A stretch of 64,000 nt of DNA. Origin: Hyaloperonospora brassicae. Taxonomy: Eukaryota; Oomycota; Peronosporomycetes; Peronosporales; Peronosporaceae. Below the pieces are notes generated by a model that was not told the origin of the DNA, searched no databases, and saw only the letters and a list, made by a program, of their open reading frames with translations. The stretch is from assembly GCA_947650285.1 (NCBI GenBank), contig CANTFL010001296.1:434001-498000 (forward strand), given 5' to 3'. How positions within the stretch are numbered: position 1 is the stretch's first letter; each line of letters starts with the position of its first letter. Positions 44,201 to 56,786 of the stretch are shown here, one piece after another. The position numbers and the translations under genes were made by a program.

Positions 44201-45874
44201 TCATGGCTGCGCAAAGCTCCGCAGCTTCTGCATCCCCTTTGTAAGATACCTGGCCACGGCATGAAAATGATACACGATCAAGCCACTACCTCGTGCATGC
44301 TGACGGAGCTCTTCCATGGCACGGGCGAAGAAGTGGGTATCTTCGTGGTAGGCTCGGTGTGCTTTGGCTCCCATTGCCGCCCGCTCTTTCGTCGTGGTGT
44401 TTTCCACCAGCTCTCGAACAGCTTTGCACACGTCGGGGCCTCCAAACGATCCAAGCAGTCCACTGACGCCCTTTAACCCATGCTTCCCCTTGTACTCGCC
44501 ACCCATGAGCTGCCTCGAGTTCGCCCGGCGCTTTACTGGAATCAAGAAGCCCGTCTCGCCTGACGAAATGAGCTCATTCATCGGCGGCAAGTCGGTCGTA
44601 ATGACCACAGCTCCAGCAGCACGTGCCTGGTTGATGTAATGGCCATAGCCTTCGCTGATACTCGGACACATGTGAAACGCCGCCTCTGCAGTCAATTTGG
44701 CAAATGCAGAGCGCTCGACCATACCCACAGTGAGGTTGAGTGGACTACGACTGTGCTGCATCGATGCCTTCAAGTCCTTCTTGATCAACCGGTTGAATGG
44801 CCCCGAGTCAATGTACACGTCAAGGGGAGGCAGATCAGGCTCATGCACCCAACATTCCACCAATTCCCTCGTGCCTTTGGAAGCGCTCGTGCCCGCCGTG
44901 TGAACGAGCTTGATGGTGGCAAAGTCTTTGGGGACAATGGCGCTTTTTCCCAAGCGTTTACGCGCAAAGGTGGCTGGATCCGACGACGTGTGCTTTGTGT
45001 AAAACACTCGTGCACCACGGGGGTTGCCCTCTTGCTCGTACCACTGCGTCACTCTGTCGTAGCATACCCTTGTCTTACACAACACTGCGTCCACTTGCCA
45101 GTAATGCACTGCCGTTATCTCAAACATGTCAATGTTTGGCATCATGTAGATCGGCTTGTCCTTGGGCCAGCGTGGCATCGAGGGCACTCCGTTCCAGTAG
45201 TGGTTGAAGAAAAGCATGGGCGTCTTGGGGCACAGGTCAAAGTAGTCGACACCGCGTCCGAGATCGGGATCAAAGAGCTTGACTTGGAGCGCCCACTGCG
45301 GCAGCAGTCGAGACTGTAGATCTGAAGCAACAACAGCAAGTGAGACGAGAGAGCGTTCGTACCAACGAACCACAGCTTCACGTAGAGACGCACACTTTAC
45401 GTAGGCCACAGCGTCTTGGCAATAACCGTTTCCACGTAGCCCAAGTGGGAGGAAAATGTCCACGTCAGGGCACTGTCGAAGCTTTGCCAGCAAGTTTTCG
45501 TCCTTGAGGTGCATGACAACCTCTGGATTACTTGCCGATGCGTTCGGAAGTTGGTTTCCAGGACTGCCAAACGTCCACGGGAGCGAGACACTGGCGTCCC
45601 GCACACAGTGTTCATGCAGCAGACTCAAGTGCAGCAGGTCGTCGTCCAGCACCTCTTTTTTTCCCGCACCAGCTGCCCCGTTCCCAAATAGTGGCGTCAC
45701 GTGCGACGCGGTTGAAGCGACTGGATGTTGCCCTTTTGTCCGCGACAAACTCTGCAGGAACGGCGTCATCTGCAGCCATAGGGTGAAGACCCCCAGCACG
45801 AGAAGAGCTCCAAACACAGCGTGCAAACGGAAGCGCCGACCTGTTGGGACGTGTGGCCACCCGGGGCCTGTCAT
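44201..45874 (-). CDS. Type II membrane glycosyltransferase, GT4/GT1-like (one intron)
   Basis: Exons 45874-45394 and 45321-44201, with a 72-bp GT-AG intron (GTGCGT...TTCAG, phase 1), give 533 residues. The first 16 residues are cytosolic, followed by a membrane anchor at about 17-36 (RLHAVFGALLVLGVFTLWLQ). A lumenal stem and a GT-B-like catalytic part come next. Near the C-terminus the nucleotide-sugar motif SEGYGHYINQARAAGAVVIT carries the E-x7-type arrangement typical of family GT4. A second block (VHYWQVDAVLCKTRVCYDRV) looks like the N-terminal half of the fold. It probably acts in the Golgi or endoplasmic reticulum; donor and acceptor cannot be read from sequence. Confidence 0.8.
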   Translation of the reverse strand: MTGPGWPHVPTGRRFRLHAVFGALLVLGVFTLWLQMTPFLQSLSRTKGQHPVASTASHVTPLFGNGAAGAGKKEVLDDDLLHLSLLHEHCVRDASVSLPWTFGSPGNQLPNASASNPEVVMHLKDENLLAKLRQCPDVDIFLPLGLRGNGYCQDAVAYVKCASLREAVVRWYERSLVSLAVVASDLQSRLLPQWALQVKLFDPDLGRGVDYFDLCPKTPMLFFNHYWNGVPSMPRWPKDKPIYMMPNIDMFEITAVHYWQVDAVLCKTRVCYDRVTQWYEQEGNPRGARVFYTKHTSSDPATFARKRLGKSAIVPKDFATIKLVHTAGTSASKGTRELVECWVHEPDLPPLDVYIDSGPFNRLIKKDLKASMQHSRSPLNLTVGMVERSAFAKLTAEAAFHMCPSISEGYGHYINQARAAGAVVITTDLPPMNELISSGETGFLIPVKRRANSRQLMGGEYKGKHGLKGVSGLLGSFGGPDVCKAVRELVENTTTKERAAMGAKAHRAYHEDTHFFARAMEELRQHARGSGLIVYHFHAVARYLTKGMQKLRSFAQP

Positions 45875-46900
45875 GGTGATCGACGAGCGTGAGGAGAGAG
45901 GGAACGAAAGGTGGTACTTTGGGCGAGGAAGGGCGTGCGGTTGGGTCGTCTCGATCGATGGCTGCGGGGATCAACGGAGATGGTGACAGAGGTCGTGGTT
46001 ATACGCGAGGAACGGTACTGATTGAGGAACGAGTGTGCCGTCCTAATGGCCCATGGGCGCAGCTCAGTATTGCGTGTATTATCACGACCCGTTATGGTGC
46101 ACGCCTTGGCAACTCATAGTCAAGACAACAAGCTGGTCGTACGGAGCGCAACGACATGCAGTCAATGGCTATGGTGATTGCTTGTAGCAGTGCCCCCGGA
46201 CCCACGTTCGGTCGTCTAATCGACGTCTTGCCCCACCTCGTCGGTGCCCAGCACAGCCCCACCGTCAGTTCGTTCATGCTCGAGCATCGGTTGTTTTTGA
46301 TTGAGAGGTCCCGACCGACAAGAGACCGGCACATGGTTCGATGAAGAAGGGTAAGCGTTCGTTGCCGTCTCCTCACACGGTGCATAGTACTTGTTGTAGC
46401 TCATTGATCCGGCGCGTCCATTTGTCCAGACTTTTGTCACATGAACGTCTGCCGCCCCCGCTTGTCCACGTTTCAGTCAAATACCGAGAAACTGCCTTCG
46501 ATAAGGCACACAGCTGAGCCTTTCAGGAGTTTATCTTGACCATGTCCAGCGCGTGCCACCATGGAGGAATCGTACCGTTCGTTCCGTCGTCACTTCATAC
46601 AATCGCCTCCTTGTCCCAAACGCACGAGGTGGTATTACAGGCATCGACAAGCGCCTGTTTGTGCTGATACTGTCCTGTGTTTGTGGATCCATTTCCGTCA
46701 TGGGTCTCGCAGCTGTAGCAGGAGGAATACAGTGGCTTCACGGTGATAGAGTACCTTGCCGATGGTGATGGTTAGCACAATGCGTACTACAGCATTTGCT
46801 CGTGACGCCTGTCGGCCGTCGTAGTGATGCGTCTGCATTAGTGCAATTAAGTGAGCAGGTTGCTCGACATCGGCATCAGCAAATGTCAATGGGGGTATCA
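45875..46900. other. Region upstream of the glycosyltransferase gene
   Basis: It holds the glycosyltransferase promoter. A minus-strand 74-residue frame at 46440-46216 (MSYNKYYAPCEETATNAYPS) and the small plus-strand frame described separately are the only protein-like pieces. Confidence 0.4.
46553..46768 (+). CDS. Possible small membrane protein (71 residues)
   Basis: ATG 46553 opens a 71-residue frame with a basic start (MPPWRNRTVRSVVTSYNRLL) and a hydrophobic helix near residues 35-58 (RLFVLILSCVCGSISVMGLA). The hydrophobic segment is consistent with one membrane span. No homologue is recognised, and the frame is short enough to be chance. Confidence 0.25.
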   Translation: MPPWRNRTVRSVVTSYNRLLVPNARGGITGIDKRLFVLILSCVCGSISVMGLAAVAGGIQWLHGDRVPCRW

Positions 46901-49900
46901 TCTTAGCGGATACTGCTCATCAATATCACGTAAGGACGTAAGAATCGGCAACGTCTGCGCATTGATTGACACGAATCATCCTATCAACCAACAAGCAGTC
47001 AATGAATGATAGACGAGTGCAATGGCAGTGAACTGATAGTTACAGTCCATGTTGTAGCTCGATTTAGTCCATGTAGGTAGAATAGCTTACACTGAGGTGT
47101 TTATGTAAAGAAGTCGCAATCCAGAAGTTTGCTGACTAGATGCTTCTACTGCGCATAGACTCGTAAACTTACGGAGGAGGTACTCCAATATGTGTTTGTC
47201 AAAAACTTGTGCTACCCATGTGAACTTGTTCTTTGGGTTGGCAGGCAAGCTCTCCGAAATGACCTGGACAGAGGTCGATCTCGTTTGAAGTTAGGTATCA
47301 ATGATTTGTCATCGCTGTACGGGAATCTTCGTATCTCCAACTAGATGTGCATCAATCTCAAGCCAAGATCACCATTCGGTCCCGATCTATGGTTGACCAT
47401 CTGTCTTGCAGCTACCTTTTCATATCGTAGATGCTTGATCCCGTTTGGTCTACCTTCTTACCACTTGAACAGACTTGTACTTGCTAGACCGGCGATAGCC
47501 AGATCGGTCCGTCGATCTCGGTCGTCCAGTCCAATGCGTAGCTTGTTGCGTCCAGTCGCAGTTGCCAAGTCTTGGGTGTCCATACCTCACCCTGTGTCAA
47601 ACAATCCGAGTATATAATTGATGTGAGGCGCGGTCGAGGCTCTTGATCGCCGACATAAACGACACTACGCGAAAAGAAGTCTGTGACGCGTTTAGCCAAA
47701 ATCTACAACTTTGTATCAGCCTACATATGTATAGCGGACCTATCACAAAACCTATGTTTTCTGCAGAATATTCTTCGAGTCAATAATAACATCTGCAAAA
47801 TCGCATATCAAAAACAAGTCTCAAAACTTCGTGGCCAGTGTCCGAAATGGCCTCCACATTGTATAGATGTCCGATGAAATGATTATTGTATACATAAAAA
47901 CTACACGGCTGAACCTCTGAGGATTCAATCATAGTTTGTTGCCTTTCAAGATTTCATGACAACTGTCCGATGTAAATCCGAAACATGTAAGTGTCTACCA
48001 TTATAAACCCACGATTTATCCCCTATATGACCAATACAGACATCGTAAACAACAAATGATAGATAGCTGTATTGCGTACGTGTTATAGCCCCGGATCTGC
48101 GTCCCTTAGATCCATTGAATTACCCGTATAATCCGTATCGCGGTCTAGACTCAACTTATATACAGTGAGATCGTGACACACATCTTTTTTGAAAACTTGC
48201 TTATTGCGTGGAACGGTGCGTAGCTATAAAGCCACTTATATTCTCGTGTCGCAAGCATATCATCATGCTCGACACCTACCATGGTTGTCGTCGGTTTACG
48301 CTCCAATTTTCGTGGAGACTTTGCCGCAGTTCCGTGTCGAATACACTTTCACTTATCATATATCGACGCGAATTAACCCAGTAGGAATTTTAGACAAATG
48401 TCGTCGGGTGGAGCAAAGATCAGCTGATAAAAGACACATAAGGCCTTATCTTCGCGGCAGTAATGAAGCTGAGCACTGAAAAGTATACATAAGCTCTTGA
48501 TATGTGGGAAATAGTACCTTCTAAGCATAGCGATGTACAACGCGTTCGTTAGAGGTGGACTAGAGTAGCACTTGGTAATTTCTGGCGATGACACATAACT
48601 TACGTATTCTCTATAAAATGTAAGCCAAACTAGTGGAAGCAAGATGACTCATGTGACACTCAAGGCTCAACAATATTGTGTACGAGCTTCAACAGGATCA
48701 TCGCTCGCGGAGTGAGGTTAAACACAGCATGTCGGAATTTGCCATTTTTTGCGCAATGTGACACACATGGGTCTGCATAATAGTATGACAACATGAAATA
48801 AACTATCGTGAACGTCTACGTAAAATAGTGCTAGTTACAGCGACCAACTCCGCCCTTGTGCAAGATATATAGTGCAATCTGATGCTTGTGTCGATCATGA
48901 ATTTGTCATTTCAGCAAATTTTGGTATTTATGTGAACAAGGTGCATGTGATGGCCCAGCACGATGCAGTGTAAGACAAGCTGCTCCATTATGGACTCACC
49001 GAGGCAAACTAAGTTCGTGTAACGGAGGCAACGAGATCTTTGATGCAGGAAAGCCCCATTTTTGGACCACCGACACTTTTCAATAGCAAGAACGAATCTC
49101 TTATTCGATAATTGTCGTTGAGTTTCGGAACTTGTAATCGTTTACTCGCCGTAAGAGGTCTAGCTTATGCTTGGCAATACATAAATCAACATACAGGGCT
49201 CAAAACTTCACCATTACCATGCTGATGCAACAAACCATTTGTGCTTGGTACCTGATGAGTACACGTTACGATTCTAAATCAACAGAGAGATCTAGGTGAT
49301 TTCACGTGTCGTATCGTCGCTAGGTTTCATGTATCCAAATTCTATAATGATATAAGCATATCCGCTTCTTCAGCAAGGGATTTAATCACGCTCACTGGAG
49401 CTGTAGATTTATGTACATGTAAGAAAAGGGTGCGATCTTTGTTGTCCACTCTAATGACCAATTTTACGTCGGCAACATTCGTGGGGTGCAAGCTGCTTGG
49501 TCTGTATAAGTTGCTACAAGAGCTCAATATATCCATAGTGATGCCTACGCGCATACACGCGAATAAGTAGACTGCAATTAAACAGGCAGAGGCGGAACAC
49601 ATCATATATACTGCGAATCTCGTCAAATTGGTTAACTTTATATGGTAGGGCTGCATGGAAGAGACTTGTGGACCCTTTTACGTGGGCATACGCACGAGGA
49701 AAATGTAGAAGGCACGATCATTCTATCTGACCTTTTTATCATGAAAATGATGAAGATAATGTATCGTAAGAAAAGAATACAGTCGTTAAATGCGGTGGAG
49801 TGGGAATCACAAAACTACTGATGCGATCCGATTCTCCACTGGTCTTAGACGACCAACTGTCGGAGAGGATTACATCGTTACTATGTGCGATGCCTTCCTC

Positions 49901-52900
49901 ACACTGCGTGCCCGTCAGCAGGGCGGGTCGCACTCTTCTTCGATGGACTTGATGGTGTTGGAAATTGGTTGTGTTAGAAATTACTGTCGATCGGGTGAGA
50001 CAATCTCATCCGAAAGCGTGTACCAACAAGGGACCTTTACGAGTTGACCTTATCTTCCATAAGATCGTCTTGTATAAAGTTGATACTCGATCTGCTTGTT
50101 TCCTGGTCACTTTATTCATATCGAGATCCTATATCTGAATTAGTACGATTCCTGCGTTCGGTAGCAGTTACATTTTGTCGTTGTAGCCCTTGCCTTCCAG
50201 GTCAAACAATCCAGGAGTAATCTTTGTTTGTGCAACTACTATTTTATGACGCCAAGTTACTGCATAATCGTATCAATAATAGAACGACGCGTATGCACTC
50301 TAGGGTCGATTGAACTTTGACTGATGTTTTCCGACCAAATGCAATTACGACAATGCCTATGCGTATCTCGTGATCAGATATTAGCCTTGTATCACCCATA
50401 AACTAAGATTACACACTCAAACCATGTAGTCTCCAATCGACACATGTCCAGGTGGGATGCCAATTGTAAGTGGCAATCGCAGTCGCGATCAAAGTGTATG
50501 GCTCCTAATTGTGTGCTAGACGTCTATAACGTAGTGTACATCGTTCCGTGATCCACATAAATGTCACGCGACTTCGAATCGGTAGATCTCCTAGGCTGAT
50601 CGCGCGATCGGCCACACGTCAACTTAACGCATCTTTTTGTCCCCAGCACTTCTGCCATATTCGAGATCTCTGCAGCTGATCCGTGTCACATGGTGCTTAC
50701 ATACTCTCAATATCTACAACCCGTGTTCGCATAAGTCCCGTCCTTGGTGATCTCGATACGTAGCATCTTCCACGATCACGCCCAGTCGATCGCAAAGTAC
50801 GGGGTAAATTTCTGGTCTTCTGTCTACACCTCAATACTGTCTCAACTCGTTTCTCTTCGGATCGTCATACCCATTTACTTTTCTCAAATTCCAATCACGA
50901 CCGCAAACTTCGTCTCCTTCCGCTTCCGTCAACCATAGTCCTTTAGGACTTTACTGGGACACAAGATCTACGCAATTTGCCATCACACGCAGATGACAAA
51001 GTCGCTTACCTCTACTGTGTCGCAAATGATAGAGCATCGTTATGTATACAAGGCATGTTTGACGATTCATTGTCTTTGACACCTAACGAATTATCAAGTC
51101 AGTGTCTCTCTACTCGCTTGTCGGCAGACGCTTCTACTACATTTTGTCCTTCATCAAGACCAGCCAGTGTCAAGCCGCTTAGCTATCCTTCTCCTCAACA
51201 ACTTTTAGAGGCAACGAATTGCTGCGTGATACGACAACCCCAGCCACACTATGATTAGAGCACCTTGCAACGCACTACAATATATTGCCCCCAAATTACC
51301 AATCTAATCATCCGGATACGGAAAAATATACCGATAACTCAATTTATTTCTCTGGACTGGATTACTTGTATGCAGGGCGAGATTCAGATCTCACGTTTCG
51401 ATCATTTCGATCGAAGTTCGCAAAGAGATGACTGCTGTGCCATGTATTGATATCAAACAAGATAAATGCCTGGCAGTAAGTATTCTACGGGCCGGGTACT
51501 GCTGTAGGCCCTGATTTGAGATTGAGTTCATGTAAGAATGATGAGTACACGATCAGCAACATCATCACTCGTGCTGTAGGGTCGTGAGACCGGAATGCAA
51601 GTTCGATGTCACATTGTTGGCCGGCGAACGCTCGTGACATTCATTGACATGAGACGGCATATTGATGATCAGTAGAAGACGCGCTGCATTTGGCAAGGAT
51701 AGAGAAACCTGAGCTCCTTGTGAACGGAGTAACATAGTCATTATCTGAAGAAGTCGACGTCCCCCTAACATATGGTCCCCTTCTTCCATCTATCAGAATT
51801 GTTTGCTAGCTTACGTTATTCCCACACTGATGATGTAGATCAGCCGAGATTTCTTACATGATCATCTAGTCAAGTGTGTTTAGTATGTCAAGAAGATGCA
51901 CGACCATTGTTAAACCGGGCCATGCATCTATATTTCCCGTGTCAACGTTTGTCTCTTTGTGGGATACAGACCATTTTCTAATAAGCGTGACCTATCTTGG
52001 TTATTGCAGCGTACGCCAAGCGTAGTCATCATATGCTCATCAATGCGATGCAGCAAGATATTCAATGCCGTCCCGATCAATGGCTTTTGCATCTTCTGCA
52101 CAATCAGGAATAACTTGTTTTGCTCACAAGCTCGTACCGATAGATGCTATGATGCATACTTACTTTCGTTGTGTAGACTACACTCATCCAGCAGCCGCGC
52201 GTGGTGTCACTGATCGTCCTTGTATCCTATTGTACTCCATGCTCCTGGAGCTTAACCCACCAGATCGATCACGCTTTGCTACCATTCTCACTCCTCTTGC
52301 CGGCCTCGTCATACTCTTTGTGTGTCATGCGCTGCTTCCGCGATTCGATTGCTGACAAAACATGTATCCGAGCTGTCACCTTAGCTTCATCTTAGTATGT
52401 CGCAACTTTTGTACATAGTCGTCAAGACGAAGTTGTTGAAGCAAAAGCATACACTGCAAACACATTTAGTGCTGCTGCATCAAACATATCATAGTGCGTT
52501 CTTATTTACGGGGTCTGAGCTGCACTTAAAACCGCGAAAATGAGCAACACAAGATGACGATATTTAGGTCCGTCAGAATACTAAGCTATAAAAATGCAAT
52601 GAGAGGTTTGATAATTAAACAAGGCACCACATAAATAATACAAAATCGCGATCAATAAAAGCGCTATAAAGGCCATTCTGAGACGCATCCGTTCGATTGT
52701 GAAGAGATGGGAGTACTATGAAAGCCATTCTGAGACGATTTCGCTGCATTGTAACAGACGGAAGTACTGTAACAGCCATGCGAAGAAGTATTTACTCGTT
52801 AGTCATCCGATCAAAGTGCTTTACGAGTAATTCGGAGAAGTATTCGTTCCATAATGTCGTCTCCCTGCGCTCGAATTGGAACGAAACGACTTCCTCTTGT

Positions 52901-53030
52901 CATTACCCTCTCAGCGCTTCTTTGCTACGGGTCTGAGCTCTAGGATCTCGTAGTGGTCCAGCCGAACAACTTCGGAGGTAGCTGCGAGTAGATGGAGCAA
53001 GTGTGGTGCGCCGTGATTGATTGCAATGCA
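46901..53030. other. AT-rich gene-poor desert
   Basis: No intact gene is seen in six kilobases. The longest frames are about 100 residues and lack domains. One patch (50740-51260) looks like worn LTR-retrotransposon integrase. The composition and stop density resemble the desert at 13621-21060. Confidence 0.5.
50740..51260 (+). pseudogene. Worn gypsy-type integrase/pol remnant
   Basis: Plus-strand frames contain AKYGVNFWSSVYTSILSQL followed in another frame by SSDRHTHLLFSNSNHDRKLR. Their order recalls the DPKF-x-x-x-FWSSVYT...H-T-x-Q-TER core of Ty3/gypsy integrases. Identity is low and the frames are broken. It is not close to the element at 3419. Confidence 0.3.
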
Positions 53031-55147
53031 CTAGCCTTGCATGCTCTCGAACAACAACCCGGCAGCCATTTCGACGTTGCCATTGCAAGTCTGCAAAGCT
53101 TGACGTGCCTTAGTAGAACAGAGTCAATACACGTCGCAGATGTCAGCAAGAAGCGGAAATAATACATGCACGCACAAAAGTATCATGCACAGACAAAGAG
53201 CTCTGAACTAAACCGTACCTGCTGCATCGGAAAGCCCAATGCCACCAGCTGATCGACTTTCGCTTGGTCGTTTTGATCGCCAGTCGACGGTTTTGGGGAA
53301 GCAGCAGCTTGCGCAGAAGTTGGGGCAGCGCTTGGAGTAGAAGGCGGGATCGAGATACTGCCAGCGGCCGCGGGAGGTTGCGTGAAATCGGCTCGGTTTT
53401 GCGACGACGGGATTTCCTGCAACAAGTGTACCGACCGATAGTGTGAACAGGTTGCGTCCAGTAGCCGTGATACGAAAGAAGTGGACGCGACGTACATGTT
53501 CGGGCAAAAACGGAACTTCGTGGAAGCGGTCGCTTTCGTGGAGACGTAGAACGTTCTTGCCAAGATCAATGCAACACTAGAGTAAGAGAGCACAACAATA
53601 GACACGGATGAGACAGCTGTTGGCTAGAAGGTATCGACAGTTATGCAAGAATGCAATAGCAAACCTGATGCCGCTTGAGCATGTCAAGTCCAAACAGAAA
53701 ATCGACGCCCTGTTGATCCAGGATCGTGAAGCTGCAGTTGTAAAACTCGCCGCCAATGTTGAGTGCGGCCATGTGGACTCTGCCAATGATTGTAGCCGTG
53801 CCGACACCAACAGCCTGCATCAACAAAGAAGCTGCCGTTGAGTCTGCGCAGGCATTCATTTTCCTTTTCTGCACGAAAGAATGAATGGTATTCCTTGTAC
53901 CTGGCCAGCAAAACGTCTGTCGACAAGACGCATGATGCCGCACCGCTCAGCGCAACTCTAGACAAAACAGCCGTTCCATATCGCGTCACGTTGTTTCATC
54001 GTCATAGACATTGCAGTCGGACGTACCGACGACATGATAGTCGACTGTGCTCCAGAATCGACAAACGCCTTCACTTGCGTCCCGTTCACTGTGCACGGTA
54101 TGTACAGCATGGTGACACGCGCAAATGCTTCGGGCATCTCCTCGATAGCGATCTCCATGTTCTTCTGGACATTCGACAACCGAATACGCTCGGCAATTTT
54201 CGCTTGTGCATTGGCGTCCAGCGGGTTGAGATCCAAAGCTTCGATCTCTTGTTGTTCCTCAAACGTTCGTGATGCAGCTGCCATGTGCATTTGCATCAAC
54301 GCCATGCGTACTGTCTACACAAACACGGTCGTCAAGTGCAGTTGCACTCCAATACTCGTGTTGTCCGAAGTCCACGTACCGACACGCTCTTGGTCTGAAG
54401 TGCTGTCGCGAGCTTAGGGTCAGTGTGCTGCAACTATAGCAACGAAAAATACACCACAATGATCAGGCTGTGCACGACATCCACAGCCCAGCAAAACACC
54501 CACTCTTTCCATCGCACCTCGATCAAAAGCTGCGGGTTTTTGTCCATGATGTCAAGCAGAACTTCCGGCGAAGCGTTTCTCTGATCGACCGTACACAATG
54601 AGCCATCTTGACTCCATCTTTACACCGCACGAAAGAGAGAGTGCATACCGTACCGGAATCTCGTGCATCTTCATGCCCGGACGAGCTGTGGCGCTCGCTG
54701 CGATAGCAGGAGCAGGTACAGTGGAGGGAGCGGCCGTGATCACCAGCAGGTCGTCATGTTTCACTCCCGCCTGCTCAAACTATTGCAAGCAGACGAACAA
54801 AAGCGTACCACAAAAAGTAAGTGATTCTCCTGCAGACACTTTGTCGTGTACCTCTTCTCTACCGTTTGCTCGCCACGTAAGACGTGGCCATTCAGCAGCA
54901 GCACTTGACTGGCTGCAGGGATCTGAAACTGCGTGTGCAGAGGCGTTCGATACGCAGACGTACGTGTTAGTACACGGAAGAAGTCGAGAGCGCGTGAGCT
55001 GGTGACTCACTCGAGGGACACAAAGACAAAGAGACGCGAGCGCACCTGATGCTGAAGCTGTGTGGCCACCGAGTTGAGCAACTGCGTGGCCTCGACGCGG
55101 ACCTGAGCGACTCGGTCGCCATCTACGGACGTCACGGTCACCTGCAT
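53031..55147 (-). CDS. DDI1: DDI1 (UBL, retropepsin-like protease, UBA), eleven exons, 418 residues
   Basis: Exons: 55147-55046, 54922-54863, 54779-54654, 54580-54518, 54433-54380, 54314-54027, 53957-53901, 53814-53665, 53576-53496, 53416-53219 and 53108-53031. All introns (65-123 bp) are GT-AG and phase 0. Residues 1-75 are a ubiquitin-like domain ([20 protein letters not shown]). A helical region follows ([20 protein letters not shown]). The retropepsin-like domain (about 205-305) has the active site [12 protein letters not shown] and the family segments [18 protein letters not shown] and [13 protein letters not shown] Pro/Ala/Ser linker leads to a C-terminal UBA ([30 protein letters not shown]). 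Length matches the family (about 400-430). DDI1 is a ubiquitin-dependent protease and proteasome shuttle. The catalytic Asp is kept. Confidence 0.95.
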
Positions 55148-55349
55148 GTACTGCGTTTTGGTTTGTCAAGATCTGTGTCTGACCAAATGGAACTCACACT
55201 GCTCTGTTGAAACAATGATGAAAAAAAACGTATGCAATTCAGAGACGGTATGCAGCTTTTAGAAGTTGACAGCAGGTTCCGCATGCTCAGTAGGTAAAAA
55301 CAAAAGAAACAAAAAAATCAAAAACCAGCAATCATGCTCACGTCTAAAT

Positions 55350-55404
55350 AGTAGTAGTAGTAGCAGAGTAGTAGTAGTAGTAGTAGTAGAGTAGTAGTAG
55401 TAGT
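55350..55404. repeat. (TAG)n trinucleotide repeat
   Basis: About 17 units of TAG/AGT with two short interruptions (CAG, AG). Confidence 0.9.
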
Positions 55405-55623
55405 GACCGTCGCGCAAGTACTACTTTCTGTCGTCGCACCTTTGCTTCGAGTGTGTCCATGTCAACGACACACGCCGTCGCGCAGTGGTATCTCTAGTGA
55501 CAACGCAGTGCGTTTACTGCCGGCACTCGTTCTTTTTTCCGCTCGCCACTTCGATTCGGATGTCGACCAGTGGGACACCCAATGGCCACCAGCGAATCGC
55601 ACCTGAGCAGGTCCTCGACGCCT

Positions 55624-55624
55624 C

Positions 55625-55687
<63 letters not shown>

Positions 55688-55688
55688 G
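55624..55688. repeat. (TCTG)n tetranucleotide repeat
   Basis: About 16 perfect TCTG units. Confidence 0.95.
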
Positions 55689-55887
55689 CACGTGTACGTG
55701 TACGTGTGCAGACGTGTGCAGACGTGTGAGATGATCCACTTACGACAGCGCCGCTGCTCACCTGCCCATCCAGTGCTCGTCCAGCAGTAACGTGGTGTCG
55801 GACAGTCAGTCACTCAGTCACTCACTCACTTAGTGCATTGCACGTCACTTCTCGACTCGAGAGACCGATTCGACTGCGTTGTCCCAT

Positions 55888-56623
55888 ATGGAGACACCCG
55901 CGACGACGCTCCGGTGGACGACACTCGAGACGTCAATGCAGCTGCAGTCGGGTCACTTGTTCTGGTACAGCACACGCACACACACACACACTGCGCGTTT
56001 GCTCGTTCCAAAGCGCTATTGCTGACGTTCCTCTCTCCTCTCTCTCTCTCTGCTGTTCCTTGTGGTGCTGTTGCACTGCTGTGTGTAGGCTCCACGTGAC
56101 GCTCCGGATCGTGCTCAAGCGCGAGCTCGTCGACTGCGCCCCCAGTCGAGAAGTGCCCGTGCTGTCCATCCACCGGTCCCGACCCTTTCGTCGCGACTTG
56201 GAGATCGAACTGAGCGCACGCGGCCGTCAGTTTCCCGTCGAGATGCTGCCCGTGTCGGCCCACGACGTGCGGCGCCGGCGCTTCGGCCTCGTGTACGGCC
56301 CCCGACGCAAACGCCTTCGCCTCTGTGCACCGACTGTGGCCACGTACGACCGCTGGGAGCCGCTGCTGGCGCTCGCGGTGGCCAATGCAGCGACCGAACG
56401 CCCAACGTGTCGTTTGAAATGGCTGTCGCCGGCCACGTCGCGCAGCGGCTTCTCGGCGCGCGAAGCGAGCAGCGCGTTCTCGGACGAGTTTGGCTTTAGT
56501 GACAACGACAACGCCGCCGACGGGGACGAGGGCAGCGACTGGCGATGCCACTGGCTGCGGGAGACACAGCGGACGCCAAGTACCAGCAGCAGCAGCAGCA
56601 GCAGTAGCGTTGTCGACTCGTGA
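55888..56623 (+). CDS. PH-like domain protein, two exons, 203 residues
   Basis: Exon 1 is 55888-55964 and exon 2 is 56089-56623, with a 124-bp GT-AG intron (GTACAG...GTGTAG, phase 2). Joining them brings METPATTLRWTTLETSMQLQ and SGHLFW in frame with LHVTLRIVLKRELVDC. The fold pattern resembles a pleckstrin-homology domain: a Leu-Phe-Trp turn in the first strands, a run of strands (EVPVLSIHRSRPF; RRFGLVYGPRRKRLRLCAPT) and a final helix with its Trp (ATYDRWEPLLALAVANA). The last 60 residues are acidic and then Ser-rich. PH domains bind phosphoinositides or proteins; the many Arg residues could favour phosphates. The PH call rests on pattern, not on a search. Confidence 0.65.
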
Positions 56624-56786
56624 ACACCGTCGGCCAGAGCGACGCCACAAAGGGCCGGACGGCATAGCGAAACCAAGTGACTCGAGCACTCGGAGCTGAT
56701 CTGACGGGATCTCTCTGACTCACTCTCGTGTCAACCGTCGCAGCTTAGGAAGCCACGAACGTCTTTGAAGAGGCAGAAGGAGCTTC

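Larger units (their letters stand above)
55148..55887. promoter_or_regulatory. Shared divergent intergenic region of DDI1 and the PH-like gene, with two microsatellites
   Basis: DDI1 reads left from 55147 and the PH-like gene right from 55888, so this 740-bp gap must carry both promoters. It contains an AGT-triplet tract (55350-55404) and a TCTG tract (55624-55688). I cannot identify a core promoter element with confidence. Confidence 0.5.

Noticed and set aside
55494..55761. Minus-strand frames with TDRQTDRQ repeats
   Set aside because: They are translations of the TCTG microsatellite.
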